The position numbers and the translations under genes were made by a program. Shown here in pieces: positions 7,886-16,484 of a stretch of 64,000 bases of DNA. The stretch is from NCBI RefSeq assembly GCF_011927955.1, contig NZ_JAATJN010000001.1, positions 558,001-622,000 on the forward strand, given 5' to 3'. The notes under the pieces are model-generated. The model was given only the letters and a program-made list of their open reading frames with translations. It searched no databases and was not told where the DNA came from. Source of the DNA: Brevibacterium marinum (GTDB taxonomy: Bacteria > Actinomycetota > Actinomycetes > Actinomycetales > Brevibacteriaceae). Each line of letters begins with the position of its first letter. Positions within the stretch are counted from its first letter, which is position 1.

Positions 7886-9235
7886 ATGTCCACAGCCTCA
7901 CCCGACGCAGCAGCACCCGTATCAGACCCTCGTGAGGAACGCCGGGTCCTTGCCGGCACCCTCGTCGGCACCACCATCGAGTGGTATGACTTCTTCATCT
8001 ATGCGCAGGCCGCGGGCCTCATCCTCTCGACCCAGTACTTCGGTCCGCTCGCCACGGACAATCCGGCGCTCGGCCAGATCATGGCCTGGGCCTCGCTCGG
8101 GATCTCGTTTCTGTTCAGACCGCTGGGCGCGATCATCGCCGGCCACCTCGGCGACCGTATCGGGCGCAAGAAGATGCTCGTCCTCACGCTCATCGTCATG
8201 GGCGCCGCCACCTCGCTCATCGGGCTGCTGCCGAATTATGCGGCCATCGGCGTGGGCGCCCCCATTCTGCTGACGCTGCTGCGGATCCTGCAGGGCTTCT
8301 CCGCCGGCGGAGAATGGGGCGGCGCCGCGCTGCTCTCGGTCGAACATGCGCCGGTGCACAGGCGCGGTCTCTTCGGCGCCTATCCGCAGATCGGCGTGCC
8401 GGTCGGCATGATCCTCGCCACCGGGGTGATCTGGATTCTGACTACGCTTCTCACTCCTGAGCAGTTCGCGAGCTTCGGGTGGAGGATCCCGTTCCTGTTC
8501 TCCGTGGTGCTGGTGATCATCGGCTACTACATTCGCCGCCAGGTCGAGGAGTCCCCGATCTTCGCCGAGCTGGCCGAGCGCAAAGCGGAGTCCTCGGCGC
8601 CGCTGTCGACGCTGTTTCGGAAGAACACGAAGGAAGTCGTCCTCTCGGCGCTGATCTTCATCGGCAACAACGCGGTGGGCTACATGATCATCGCCTTCTT
8701 CGCTGCCTACGCCTCCCGGCCCATCGAGGACGGCGGCACCGTCGGCCTCGATCGGGCGCCCGTGCTCCTGGCCACGACCCTGGCGAGCTTCGGCTGGCTG
8801 GTCTTCACGATGTGGGGCGGGGCGCTGTCGGACAAGCTGGGACGCGTGCGCACCTTCCAGGTCGGCTACATCCTCCTCATCCTGTGGCTGGTCCCGACCT
8901 TCCTCATGATCGACATGGCCAACATCTGGATGTACGGCATCGGCATCTTCGTCTTCACCGTCGGCATGGGCCTGTCCTACGGTCCGATGTCGGCGATGTA
9001 TGCGGAGATGTTCCCGCCGCAGGTCCGCTACTCCGGCGTCTCGATCGGCTACGCCCTGGGCGCGATCCTCGGCGGAGCCTTCGCCCCCACGATCGCCGAG
9101 AGCCTGCTGGCTCGCACCGGTTCGTCGCTGTCGATCGCGGCGTACATGATCGTCGTCTGCATCATCTCGCTGGTCGCCGTCAGCCTGGTCAAGGAACCCA
9201 AGGGCGTGCCGCTCGGTGTCGTCAAGCACCACTGA
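7886..9235 (+). CDS. MHS-family MFS transporter (metabolite:H+ symporter)
   Basis: A 449-residue, 12-segment integral membrane protein of the MHS branch (ProP/ShiA/KgtP relatives). The start of the first segment, GTTIEWYDFFIYAQAAG, is the MHS hallmark, and the loop motif GHLGDRIGRKKMLVLTL follows segment 2. GGEWGGAALL is also typical. The ATG at 7886 is chosen over an in-frame upstream start because the protein then begins with a short hydrophilic tail and an AAGGA lies upstream. The divergent partner is paaZ, so an aromatic acid such as phenylacetate is a plausible substrate, but the family also carries shikimate, 2-oxoglutarate, citrate and betaines. The sequence does not decide. Confidence 0.85.
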   Translation: MSTASPDAAAPVSDPREERRVLAGTLVGTTIEWYDFFIYAQAAGLILSTQYFGPLATDNPALGQIMAWASLGISFLFRPLGAIIAGHLGDRIGRKKMLVLTLIVMGAATSLIGLLPNYAAIGVGAPILLTLLRILQGFSAGGEWGGAALLSVEHAPVHRRGLFGAYPQIGVPVGMILATGVIWILTTLLTPEQFASFGWRIPFLFSVVLVIIGYYIRRQVEESPIFAELAERKAESSAPLSTLFRKNTKEVVLSALIFIGNNAVGYMIIAFFAAYASRPIEDGGTVGLDRAPVLLATTLASFGWLVFTMWGGALSDKLGRVRTFQVGYILLILWLVPTFLMIDMANIWMYGIGIFVFTVGMGLSYGPMSAMYAEMFPPQVRYSGVSIGYALGAILGGAFAPTIAESLLARTGSSLSIAAYMIVVCIISLVAVSLVKEPKGVPLGVVKHH

Positions 9236-9354
9236 AACAGTCGGCCACGTCCTTCCGCCGAGGCGAGCGGGTTTCCCACCGGTGCCGAGGCGAGCCGGAG
9301 AGGCGAGTGAGATGCCGACCGGTGCCGAAGTGACCGTGGAGGTGCGACTCCTGC

Positions 9355-9744
9355 TCAGCCGACCCCGATGACCGGCTCCCCGTAGGCGAGGACTTTGGCG
9401 TCGGCAGTCAGAAGTTCGAGCCCTTCGGTTCGAGCCTGAGCGACGAGGATCCTGTCGAAGGGGTCCTGGTGGATGGGCGGCAGATCGCTGACGGCAATCG
9501 CGTGCGCCGAGGTGATCGGCAGCTCCCGGTAGCCATTCTCCATCAGCCCCCGCCGCAGTATTCGAGGATTGACGGAGAAGTCACCTCTCGCCAACGACGA
9601 CTTGATCGAGACTTCCCATATACTCGCTGAACTGAACAGCAGATCGTTGGCCACATCGCCGATCCGACCGCGCGCCTCCGCGCTCAATCTCTCCGGCTCA
9701 TACGCTGCCCAGAGGAGCAGGTGAGTATCAAGCAGAAGCAGCAT
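9355..9744 (-). CDS. PIN-domain ribonuclease toxin
   Basis: A 129-residue PIN-domain protein. LLLLDTHLLLWAAYEPERLS opens with the first catalytic Asp; SSASIWEVSIKSSLARG carries the second acidic residue, and HQDPFDRILVAQARTEGLEL the third acidic cluster near residue 92. Such toxins cut tRNA or rRNA at specific sites until bound by the antitoxin. The start (ATG 9744, or GTG 9747) overlaps the end of the antitoxin gene by 17-20 bases, so the two are translationally coupled. The longer open frame upstream is antitoxin DNA in another frame. Confidence 0.85.
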   Translation of the reverse strand: MLLLLDTHLLLWAAYEPERLSAEARGRIGDVANDLLFSSASIWEVSIKSSLARGDFSVNPRILRRGLMENGYRELPITSAHAIAVSDLPPIHQDPFDRILVAQARTEGLELLTADAKVLAYGEPVIGVG

Positions 9745-9979
9745 CACCGGCTCCGAACAGCGCTTCGATCGGACCTGCTTCGAGTTCGTCGAAGTCCTCA
9801 GGGACCGCTCCATGACCGGCGAGGAATCCCAAACGCTGCTCCCGGTCCTCTTCCTCATAGCGAACGAGCCGCGCCACCGGAGTGCCCGCGCGGGCAATCG
9901 TCACCGACTCTCCCGCAGCAACTGCCTCGAGAAGACGGGAGAACTGAGTCTTCGCCTCATGGATATTCACGAAGGTCAT
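9728..9979 (-). CDS. Phd/YefM-family antitoxin
   Basis: An 83-residue antitoxin. MTFVNIHEAKTQFSRLL is the Phd/YefM DNA-binding start, and SVTIARAGTPVARLVRY the usual strand before the toxin-binding tail. A second ATG lies six bases upstream (9985), but the AAGGAG site sits 6 bases from 9979 and only 1-2 bases from 9985, so 9979 is preferred. It neutralises the adjacent PIN toxin and with it represses the pair. Confidence 0.85.
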   Translation of the reverse strand: MTFVNIHEAKTQFSRLLEAVAAGESVTIARAGTPVARLVRYEEEDREQRLGFLAGHGAVPEDFDELEAGPIEALFGAGDAASA

Positions 9980-10007
9980 CGACATCTCCTTCCACAGATC
10001 AGATGAG

Positions 10008-10028
10008 CTTAGTCCATTCGACTTAGTC
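10008..10028. promoter_or_regulatory. Direct repeat upstream of the toxin-antitoxin pair
   Basis: cttagtc occurs at 10008-10014 and again at 10022-10028, 14 bases apart and about 30-50 bases upstream of the antitoxin start. It is a candidate for the autoregulatory site, but the arms are short. Confidence 0.3.
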
Positions 10029-10101
10029 TATCATTTTCGCCAGTGCGCGAGCCGACGCCGAGGCGCGCTTGCTAACCTGAGACCAACACCAAGGAGGTCC
10101 C

Positions 10102-11181
10102 ATGACGCACCCCACACACTCGAAGTCGGCCCCATTGTCCTATCCCGATATCGAATCGGCCGCAGCGCGGATCGCAGGTCGGCTGCGGCCGGTGACGGTC
10201 GCCTCGGCTCAATCCGGCAACCGCCACGAGGCCCCGACTCAGACGGCAGCAACGTGGTCGGCACCGCCGAGCAGCGACCCGTCCGGTGCAGGCGTGCACT
10301 TCGCCCTCGAATTCATGCAGTACACCGGTACGTTCAAGGCCCGCGGGGCACAGAACTTCATCCACACGCACCTGGCCGAGGGCACCTTCCCCGAGGCCGG
10401 GGTGACGATCGCCTCGGGAGGCAATGCGGGACTGGCCTGCGCGTGGGCGGCCCGTGATGCCGGGGTGCCGGCGACCGTGTTCCTGCCCGCCGATGCGCCC
10501 GCCGTCAAGGTCGAGCGTCTGCGCAGCTACGGCGCCGAGGTCCGTCTGACCGGGTCCGAATACGCCGAGGCGGCCCTAGCCTGCGAGGAGTTCGTCGAGT
10601 CATCGGGTGCCCTGGCCTCACACGCCTACGACAATCCGCTCATCGCAGCCGGTGCGGGCACAATGATGACCGAGATCCTCTCGCAGATCCCCGACCTCGA
10701 CACCGTCGTCGTCTCCGCCGGTGGAGGGGGTCTGTTCGCAGGCGTCGCCACGGCCGCGACCTTCCATGGGGTGCGCACCGTCGTGGTCGAGCCCGCGAAC
10801 TGTCGAGCACTGAATGCGGCGTTGGAGGCGGGCGGGCCCGTCGATGTTCCGGTCGATTCGGTGGCGGCGGACTCGCTGGGTGCCAGGCGGGCCACGTCGT
10901 TGGCGGTCGCGGCGGCGCAGAACGATCTGATCACCTCGGTGCTCGTCGATGACGAACAGATCGTGGAGGCCCGACGTCATCTCTGGGGCGAGCATCGTCT
11001 GGCCGTCGAGCATGCGGCGGCGACTGCGTTGGCGGGAATCCACGGCGCAGATGGACACGGGGCCTCCGCGAATTCCGGGGGCTCCGCGGCGTCCGCTGCC
11101 TCCGCGAACTACGTTCCGGCACCCGATGAGAAGGTCTGCGTCGTTCTGTGCGGGGCGAACACCGGCCTCGGCGATCTCTGA
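10102..11181 (+). CDS. PLP-dependent serine/threonine dehydratase-like enzyme
   Basis: A 359-residue fold-type II PLP enzyme. The Schiff-base lysine is in YTGTFKARGAQNF near residue 77. IASGGNAGLACAWAARDAG binds the substrate carboxylate and VVSAGGGGLFAGVATA the PLP phosphate. These match threonine dehydratase and serine racemase relatives, which deaminate Ser/Thr to 2-oxo acids. The C-terminal ACT regulatory domain of biosynthetic IlvA is absent, so it is a short catabolic type. Between residues about 310 and 340 is a Gly/Ser/Ala stretch of low complexity. A strong AAGGAGG sits just upstream of ATG 10102. No pathway partner adjoins; it is transcribed alone. Confidence 0.8.
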   Translation: MTHPTHSKSAPLSYPDIESAAARIAGRLRPVTVASAQSGNRHEAPTQTAATWSAPPSSDPSGAGVHFALEFMQYTGTFKARGAQNFIHTHLAEGTFPEAGVTIASGGNAGLACAWAARDAGVPATVFLPADAPAVKVERLRSYGAEVRLTGSEYAEAALACEEFVESSGALASHAYDNPLIAAGAGTMMTEILSQIPDLDTVVVSAGGGGLFAGVATAATFHGVRTVVVEPANCRALNAALEAGGPVDVPVDSVAADSLGARRATSLAVAAAQNDLITSVLVDDEQIVEARRHLWGEHRLAVEHAAATALAGIHGADGHGASANSGGSAASAASANYVPAPDEKVCVVLCGANTGLGDL

Positions 11182-11237
11182 GATTCCGCGACCTCCGGGC
11201 CACGGCCCGCAGCGCCCTCAGCGCGATCGACGGGGAT

Positions 11238-11423
11238 CTAGCGCTGTTTGTCCTTCGACTTGAGGGCCTGCTTGATGAGGCCGAAGATGATCGCCGCGAC
11301 AACGACGACGATGACGGCCTTGACGAGGAACCATACGATCGAGAACGCGACGTTGACCACCCACCACGCGATGATGATGGCGATGATTGCGCCCACGATG
11401 CTCCATACGGTACTCATCTTCAT
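11238..11423 (-). CDS. Small two-helix membrane protein
   Basis: A 61-residue protein with two hydrophobic segments, WSIVGAIIAIIIAWWVVNVA and IVWFLVKAVIVVVVAAIIFG, followed by a basic tail (KQALKSKDKQR). The start may be 11423 or the second ATG at 11417. I recognise no family; the hydrophobic pattern and basic C-terminus make it a believable gene rather than chance. It stands alone between the dehydratase and the ABC ATPase. Confidence 0.65.
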   Translation of the reverse strand: MKMSTVWSIVGAIIAIIIAWWVVNVAFSIVWFLVKAVIVVVVAAIIFGLIKQALKSKDKQR

Positions 11424-11527
11424 ACTTCAAGCTTAGGCCTGAAGCAGATGCGTGCGCAATGGTCCAGATCACACGCGATGTAGCGCTCGCAGCACACGCG
11501 AGCACGCGCCCGGAGTCTCTACGGTGC

Positions 11528-12331
11528 CTATACGGCGACGGGACGGTTCCGGATCGCTCGGGCCGACCAGCGGCCGTCGGCGAACCCGACGTCGATCGGG
11601 TGTTCGAAGGCCGCGCTGACCTTGTCGCTGGTGAGCACCTCGGCGATCTCCCCTGCTGCGGTGAGTCTTCCGTCGGAGATCAGCATGGCGTGCGAGGTCG
11701 ACTCCGGGATCTCCTCGAGATGGTGGGTCACCAGCAGCGTCGTCAGCTGAGGCGAGGTCACCGACAGGGAGTCGATCGTCTCGAGCAGCTGTTCGCGGGC
11801 GGCCACGTCGAGGCCGGTGGTCGGTTCGTCGAAGAGGAGCAGCTGCGGATCGGCGACGAGGGCACGCGCGACCAGTGCCCGACCACGCTCCCCTTGGGAC
11901 AGGATCTTCCAGCCGGCATCGGCACGAGACCTCAGCCCCACCTCGGCGATGAGGTCATCGGCCTTCGCGACGTCGCCCGAGTCGGCCTCCCAGCGCATCG
12001 GCCACTCGATGGTCCCGGTCAGACCGGTGAGGACGACCTCGCGCACGGACAGGTTCGAACGCAGAGGATGCCGCGGATTGACATGACCGATATGGCGGCG
12101 CAGGGCCTGGAGTTCGACCCGACCCATGCGTTCGCCGAGGATGTCGACCGTGCCGGAGGAGGGGAACACCTGCGCCGAGGCGAAGCTGAGTATCGTCGAC
12201 TTCCCCGCACCGTTGGGGCCGATGAGGACCCAATGCTCGCCGGCCCCGATGCGCAGATCGATGCCGTGGAGGATCTGCGTCTGCCCGCGTCGGAATGTCA
12301 CGTCACTGAGCTCGAGGACCGTTGTGCTCAC
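11528..12331 (-). CDS. ABC transporter ATP-binding protein without a membrane partner
   Basis: A 267-residue ABC ATPase. Walker A is GPNGAGKST near residue 39, the signature is LSQGERGRALVARAL, Walker B is LLLFDEPTTGLD, and the switch His is in LLVTHHLEEIP. The single-domain layout, with Ser-Gln-Gly in the signature loop, resembles the iron/molybdate-type ATPases. GTG 12331 starts the conserved VLELSDVTFRRGQ strand; the frame upstream is open but unlike the family. No permease or binding protein adjoins, so the substrate is unknown; it may serve a transporter encoded elsewhere. Confidence 0.85.
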   Translation of the reverse strand: MSTTVLELSDVTFRRGQTQILHGIDLRIGAGEHWVLIGPNGAGKSTILSFASAQVFPSSGTVDILGERMGRVELQALRRHIGHVNPRHPLRSNLSVREVVLTGLTGTIEWPMRWEADSGDVAKADDLIAEVGLRSRADAGWKILSQGERGRALVARALVADPQLLLFDEPTTGLDVAAREQLLETIDSLSVTSPQLTTLLVTHHLEEIPESTSHAMLISDGRLTAAGEIAEVLTSDKVSAAFEHPIDVGFADGRWSARAIRNRPVAV

Positions 12332-12516
12332 ATCGCCTGCTTTCGTGCTTGTCGTCGTGCAGTACCGACCCGAGTCTAAGAGACTGGGGATCGGGCCCGC
12401 CTCCCGCGGCGTCGAGCTCTGTTCCACATCATGGATTCCAGGTGACGGCCGATGCCGGCGGCGCGGTCGAACGCGCTGGTCGAGCACCTCTGCCACGCAC
12501 GGTCCATAATTGAGGC

Positions 12517-13407
12517 ATGCACAACGGCGCCGACCCCCGTGACGAACACCGGATGAAGATGCGCGGAAAGATCCTGCGCCGTTCGGCGTCCTTCAACGTC
12601 GCCCATGCCGTCGACGACCTAGAGCCGGGGACCGGCGCTCAGAGCATCCAGCGCGCACTGTCTCTGCTGGGGCTCGTCGGCCTCATCGCCGGCGAGCGCA
12701 GCAGCGGTGCCAGCCTGTCCGAGGTCGCCTCGATCAGCGGCCGCCCCAAGGCCAGCGTCCACCGCATGCTGCAGGCGCTCATCGCCATGGGCTACGTCGA
12801 ACGCCTCGACGAAGGCGGCTACCGCCTCGGCGTGCAGTCGCAGATCCTCGGCCAGCTCGCCCAGAAGTCCGTCGACCCTCTGGTCACGGAGTCTGAGTCG
12901 AGCCTGCTGCGCCTGGCCGAGCTCAGCCGGGACACAACCTTCCTCACCGTGCGCACCGGCAGCTATTCCATCTGCGCCCGCCGCGAGGAGGGCTTCGGCG
13001 AGATCCTCAACAACGCCCTGTCCGTGGGCGACCGCCACCCGCTGGGCATCGGCGCCGGCAGTCTCGCGATCCTCTCCGAACTCTCCCCCGCCGAGGTGGA
13101 CGCCCAGTTCGAGGCCAACGCTCAGATATTCGCCGAACGCTACCCCAAGGTCTCGGTCGCGGCCCTGCGCGACATCATCGACCAAGCTCGCATCGACGGC
13201 TTCGTCCACAACCCGGGCCTCTTCGCCCAGGGCTCCTGGGCGGTGGGCGTGCCCCTGCGGATCCGCGGCAGTCGCCCCCGTGCGGCCCTGTCGATCGCTT
13301 CCATCGCCGACCGCGTCACCGGGCCCCGGGTCGAACGCCTCGTCGCCCTGCTGCGCCGCGAGGCCACAACCATCAGCGAGGCGCTGAGCGACCACCCGAA
13401 TCCCTGA
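12517..13407 (+). CDS. IclR-family transcriptional regulator
   Basis: A 296-residue IclR protein: winged helix near residues 45-105 (LSEVASISGRPKASVHRMLQ is the HTH) and an effector-binding C-terminal domain with HPLGIGAGSLAILSELSP. The N-terminal 40 residues are longer than usual; internal ATG codons at 12553 and 12559 are possible alternative starts. It is divergent from the ABC ATPase with a 185-base gap, and no catabolic operon is clearly linked, so its target cannot be read from context. Confidence 0.85.
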   Translation: MHNGADPRDEHRMKMRGKILRRSASFNVAHAVDDLEPGTGAQSIQRALSLLGLVGLIAGERSSGASLSEVASISGRPKASVHRMLQALIAMGYVERLDEGGYRLGVQSQILGQLAQKSVDPLVTESESSLLRLAELSRDTTFLTVRTGSYSICARREEGFGEILNNALSVGDRHPLGIGAGSLAILSELSPAEVDAQFEANAQIFAERYPKVSVAALRDIIDQARIDGFVHNPGLFAQGSWAVGVPLRIRGSRPRAALSIASIADRVTGPRVERLVALLRREATTISEALSDHPNP

Positions 13408-13486
13408 GATTCGCGATTCAGGTCCCGTCCTGTCTGCCGAACCATCTCACCGCACCCGTCTCGACGGACGAATCCTCTTAAATCAG

Positions 13487-13511
13487 CAGTTACTAACTAC
13501 TAACTGATACT
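13487..13511 (+). promoter_or_regulatory. Operator/-10 region of the TetR-MFS pair
   Basis: An interrupted palindrome, cagtta...taactg (13487-13506), overlaps GATACT (13506-13511), a fair -10 box. Transcription from it would begin at or next to the ATG at 13521, implying a leaderless mRNA repressed by its own product. Confidence 0.45.
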
Positions 13512-13520
13512 GTGCTGCTC

Positions 13521-14093
13521 ATGGCACAGCGCATGAGCGGAGCAGACCGCCGCAGACAGGTCCTCGGGATCGCCGCAAAAGAATTCGCCGAACACGGTCT
13601 GCACGGAGCCTCGACCGAAGCGGTCGCTCGCGAGGCGGGCATCACCCAGGCTTACGTCTTCCGCATGTTCGGCACGAAGAAGGCACTGTTCCTCGAGCTC
13701 GTCACCTCAGCCTTCGACCGAGTCAGCGACGGGATGCTCTCGGCTGGAGAAGGCAGCACGGGACGGGATTCGCTCGAGCACATGGGCGCCCAGTACTACG
13801 ACCTGCTCGCCGATCGACATTCGCTGCTCCTTCAGCTTCAGGGACTCGCCGCATGCGGCGACGCCGAGGTCAAGGCGGTCGTCCGGGAGAGATTCGCGAA
13901 GATGTGGCACACCGTCGCCGACACCACCGACCTCGATCCAGTCACCGTCAAGACTTTCCTCGCTTTCGGCATGCTGCTCAACGTCGGAGCGGCACTCAAC
14001 GTCGACGATCTCGACGAAAGCTGGGCAGAAGGCATCCGCACCCGCATCAAGCCCGGACTCTTCGATCACATCGACGACGACACCAACCGATGA
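13521..14093 (+). CDS. TetR-family regulator of the adjacent efflux pump
   Basis: A 190-residue TetR repressor; the HTH is STEAVAREAGITQAYVFRMFG with the tail KKALFLELV at residues about 33-62. GTG 13512 is in frame upstream but falls directly after the probable -10 box, so ATG 13521, fitting a leaderless transcript, is preferred. The MFS gene begins within its stop codon (ATGA overlap at 14090), the typical layout of a drug-responsive repressor and the pump it controls. Confidence 0.85.
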   Translation: MAQRMSGADRRRQVLGIAAKEFAEHGLHGASTEAVAREAGITQAYVFRMFGTKKALFLELVTSAFDRVSDGMLSAGEGSTGRDSLEHMGAQYYDLLADRHSLLLQLQGLAACGDAEVKAVVRERFAKMWHTVADTTDLDPVTVKTFLAFGMLLNVGAALNVDDLDESWAEGIRTRIKPGLFDHIDDDTNR

Positions 14094-15472
14094 CCTCGTC
14101 CGTCGGAGTCACGAACGAACGCACGCTGTCGGCCGCGATCATCGTCATCGCGCTCCTCGGAGCCGTGATCGGCGGAGTCGGTGCTCCGCTCATCACCTCG
14201 GCAGCCCTCGAACTCGACGTCCCGCTCGAAGCAGCCCAGTGGACTCTCACTCTCACGCTGTCCTCCGGAGCCGTCACAGCGCCAGTGCTCGGCCGCCTCG
14301 GCGCAGGTCCGTACCGCCGCCAGACCGTCCTCATCGCGCTCGGACTCGTCACCCTCGGCGGCCTTCTCACCGCACTGCCTGCAACGCTGACGGTGCTGCT
14401 GATCGGACGAGGACTGCAGGGGCTGGGGCTCGGAGTGACGCCCCTGCTCATGGCTGTCGCCCGCGACAATCTCGAGTCGGACCGAGCCGAACGCACCATC
14501 TCCACGGTCTCGGTCGCATCGACCGTCGGCATCGGTGTCGCCTACCCCCTGATGGGACTCCTCGACGAGGCAGCCGGTCTGCGCATCGCCTACGGACTCG
14601 GCTTCCTCCTGTCGCTGACCGCGACACTCATCGCGTGGCGAACAGTTCCCGCCAGCGACTTCCGTCGCTGCGTCCCGATCGATCTCACGGGTGCCGCATT
14701 GCTGGGCATCGGCGTCCTCGGACTGCTCATCGCCGTCGCCCAGCCAGCGGTCTGGGAGCCTGTATGGCTCGGCGGAGCGATCCTCGGCATCGCCGCCGCG
14801 GCATTCGCCGCTTGGACAGTGGTCGAGCGCCGGACACCCTCCCCTCTCGTCGACCTGCGTCTCTTCCTCGATAGCAATGTCCTCCGCTCGAATGCGGCAA
14901 TGCTCGCCTCGGGAATCGCCATGTATCTGCTCTTCTCGCTGCTCACCCGCTATGTCCAGACTCCTGCCGACTCCGGTTACGGCTTCGGCCTGTCCGGCCT
15001 GGCCGCCGGGGCAGCACTCATCCCGTTCTCGGCGCTCGGCTTCGTCGCCGGCCGGATCACTCCCCGACTGTCGAAATCGACCTCACCACGGACGACGTTC
15101 ACCGTCCACTCCGTCGTAATCGTGTCGGCGATGATCGTCTTCGCACTCGCGGCAGAGTCTCTGACCGCCGTCCTGGCGGCGATGAGCCTGCTCGGTTTCG
15201 GAGTCGGTGGGATCTCGGCGATCATGCCGCGCCTCGTACTCACCGGAGTGCCGAAGTCGGAGACCTCGAGCGTGCTTGCGATCAATCAGATCGTTCGGTC
15301 CACCGGTTTCAGCATCGGCAGTGCTGTGGCTGGTCTGCTGCTGGCCTTCGCCACCCATGGCAGCGGCGTGTTCCCACCGCAGTCCGCTTACAGCGCCAGC
15401 GCACTGTGGGCCCTGCCGCTGGTGGTGCTCAGCGTCGCCATCATTGCAATCCCCAGGCGCCCCGTGCGCTGA
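14090..15472 (+). CDS. MFS multidrug efflux transporter (DHA2/EmrB-QacA type)
   Basis: A 460-residue membrane protein with about 14 hydrophobic segments. LTLTLSSGAVTAPVLGRLG and VLLIGRGLQGLGLGVTPL match motifs of the 14-segment drug:H+ antiporters. It overlaps the TetR stop by 4 bases, so it is co-transcribed and translationally coupled. A longer open frame reaching into tetR is the wrong reading; the true start is ATG 14090. Likely role: export of hydrophobic toxic compounds; the substrate is unknown. Confidence 0.85.
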   Translation: MTSSVGVTNERTLSAAIIVIALLGAVIGGVGAPLITSAALELDVPLEAAQWTLTLTLSSGAVTAPVLGRLGAGPYRRQTVLIALGLVTLGGLLTALPATLTVLLIGRGLQGLGLGVTPLLMAVARDNLESDRAERTISTVSVASTVGIGVAYPLMGLLDEAAGLRIAYGLGFLLSLTATLIAWRTVPASDFRRCVPIDLTGAALLGIGVLGLLIAVAQPAVWEPVWLGGAILGIAAAAFAAWTVVERRTPSPLVDLRLFLDSNVLRSNAAMLASGIAMYLLFSLLTRYVQTPADSGYGFGLSGLAAGAALIPFSALGFVAGRITPRLSKSTSPRTTFTVHSVVIVSAMIVFALAAESLTAVLAAMSLLGFGVGGISAIMPRLVLTGVPKSETSSVLAINQIVRSTGFSIGSAVAGLLLAFATHGSGVFPPQSAYSASALWALPLVVLSVAIIAIPRRPVR

Positions 15473-15497
15473 GGGCCGTGCCTCTCAGATGAATCTC

Positions 15498-16412
15498 CTA
15501 CCTCGCCGAGGTGGCTCCGCGTTCGGCGACCACCGTCTCCAGAATATCCCGGATCCACCCGACAGCAGCCGGGACCGGGCCTGCGCGGGTGACGAACGAG
15601 ACGCGACGCCGTCCCAAGTCCTGCTCGGCCGGTCTGACGGCGACGTCGAAACCCGTGTCGACCGCCGCCTCGGTGGTCAGTGCGCAGCCGAGCCCCTCGG
15701 CGACGAGACCGTGGATCATGTAGAGATCGTCGCTGCGCATGAGCTCACGCACCTCGAGGCTGAGCGATCGGTAGACCCGGTTGAGCACACGTGTCGAGGC
15801 CTCTGACTCATTGCGGCTGAAGATCCAGGCGGTCTCGCCCATCTGCGAGAAGTCCAGCACATCGTGGGCGGCCAACTCCCCGTCACGGGCGACCATCACG
15901 CGATAGGGCTCCTCGAGCAGGGTGCGCAGCTTCAGCTCGGGCCCGGCGAATTCGGGCAGCTCGGGAACGTCGTAGATGAGGCCGGCGTGGATCTCACCGG
16001 TGTGCAACATGCGGACAACCTCGGTGGGTTCGGCCTCGACGACCTCGACGTGCACGGACCGACGCCGCTGCAACTCGGCGATCGCCGCCGGCAGCAGCCG
16101 CGACCCGATCGAGGAGAAGGTGCCGACGCGCAGTGTCACGACTCCGGCGTCGCGCTGCGCAGTCACGATCCTCTCAGCCCGATCGATGCGGGCCAGGACC
16201 GGTTCGATCTCCGCGGCGAAGGAATCGCCCAGCGGGGTGAGTCGGACGCCCCTGCGAGTACGGTCGACGAGTTTTATCCGCAGGTGGGATTCGAGGGTGC
16301 GCAGGTGATGGGTCACGGTCGGGACTCCGTGGCCGAGCACCTCGGCGGCGCGATTGAGGCTCCCCTCGGCCCTGATAGCCAGGAGCACCCGGAACTGCTG
16401 CAGATTCATCAT
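15498..16412 (-). CDS. LysR-family regulator divergent from a PLP decarboxylase
   Basis: A LysR regulator of about 304 residues. The N-terminal HTH is LLAIRAEGSLNRAAEVLGHG, then VPTVTHHLRTLESHL, residues about 8-50; the C-terminal half is the substrate-binding-protein-like effector domain (TLRVGTFSSIGSRLLPA). Possible starts are GTG 16421, ATG 16412 and ATG 16409; none has a good ribosome site. It is divergent from the decarboxylase across a gap of about 70 AT-richer bases, the usual LysR target arrangement, so it probably controls that gene. Confidence 0.85.
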   Translation of the reverse strand: MMNLQQFRVLLAIRAEGSLNRAAEVLGHGVPTVTHHLRTLESHLRIKLVDRTRRGVRLTPLGDSFAAEIEPVLARIDRAERIVTAQRDAGVVTLRVGTFSSIGSRLLPAAIAELQRRRSVHVEVVEAEPTEVVRMLHTGEIHAGLIYDVPELPEFAGPELKLRTLLEEPYRVMVARDGELAAHDVLDFSQMGETAWIFSRNESEASTRVLNRVYRSLSLEVRELMRSDDLYMIHGLVAEGLGCALTTEAAVDTGFDVAVRPAEQDLGRRRVSFVTRAGPVPAAVGWIRDILETVVAERGATSAR

Positions 16413-16484
16413 GATAGACACTATGACACTGTGGACGATTTCTTGCTATATCGTAGTCATCCAGTCATTCCTAATGTGGGTCCT

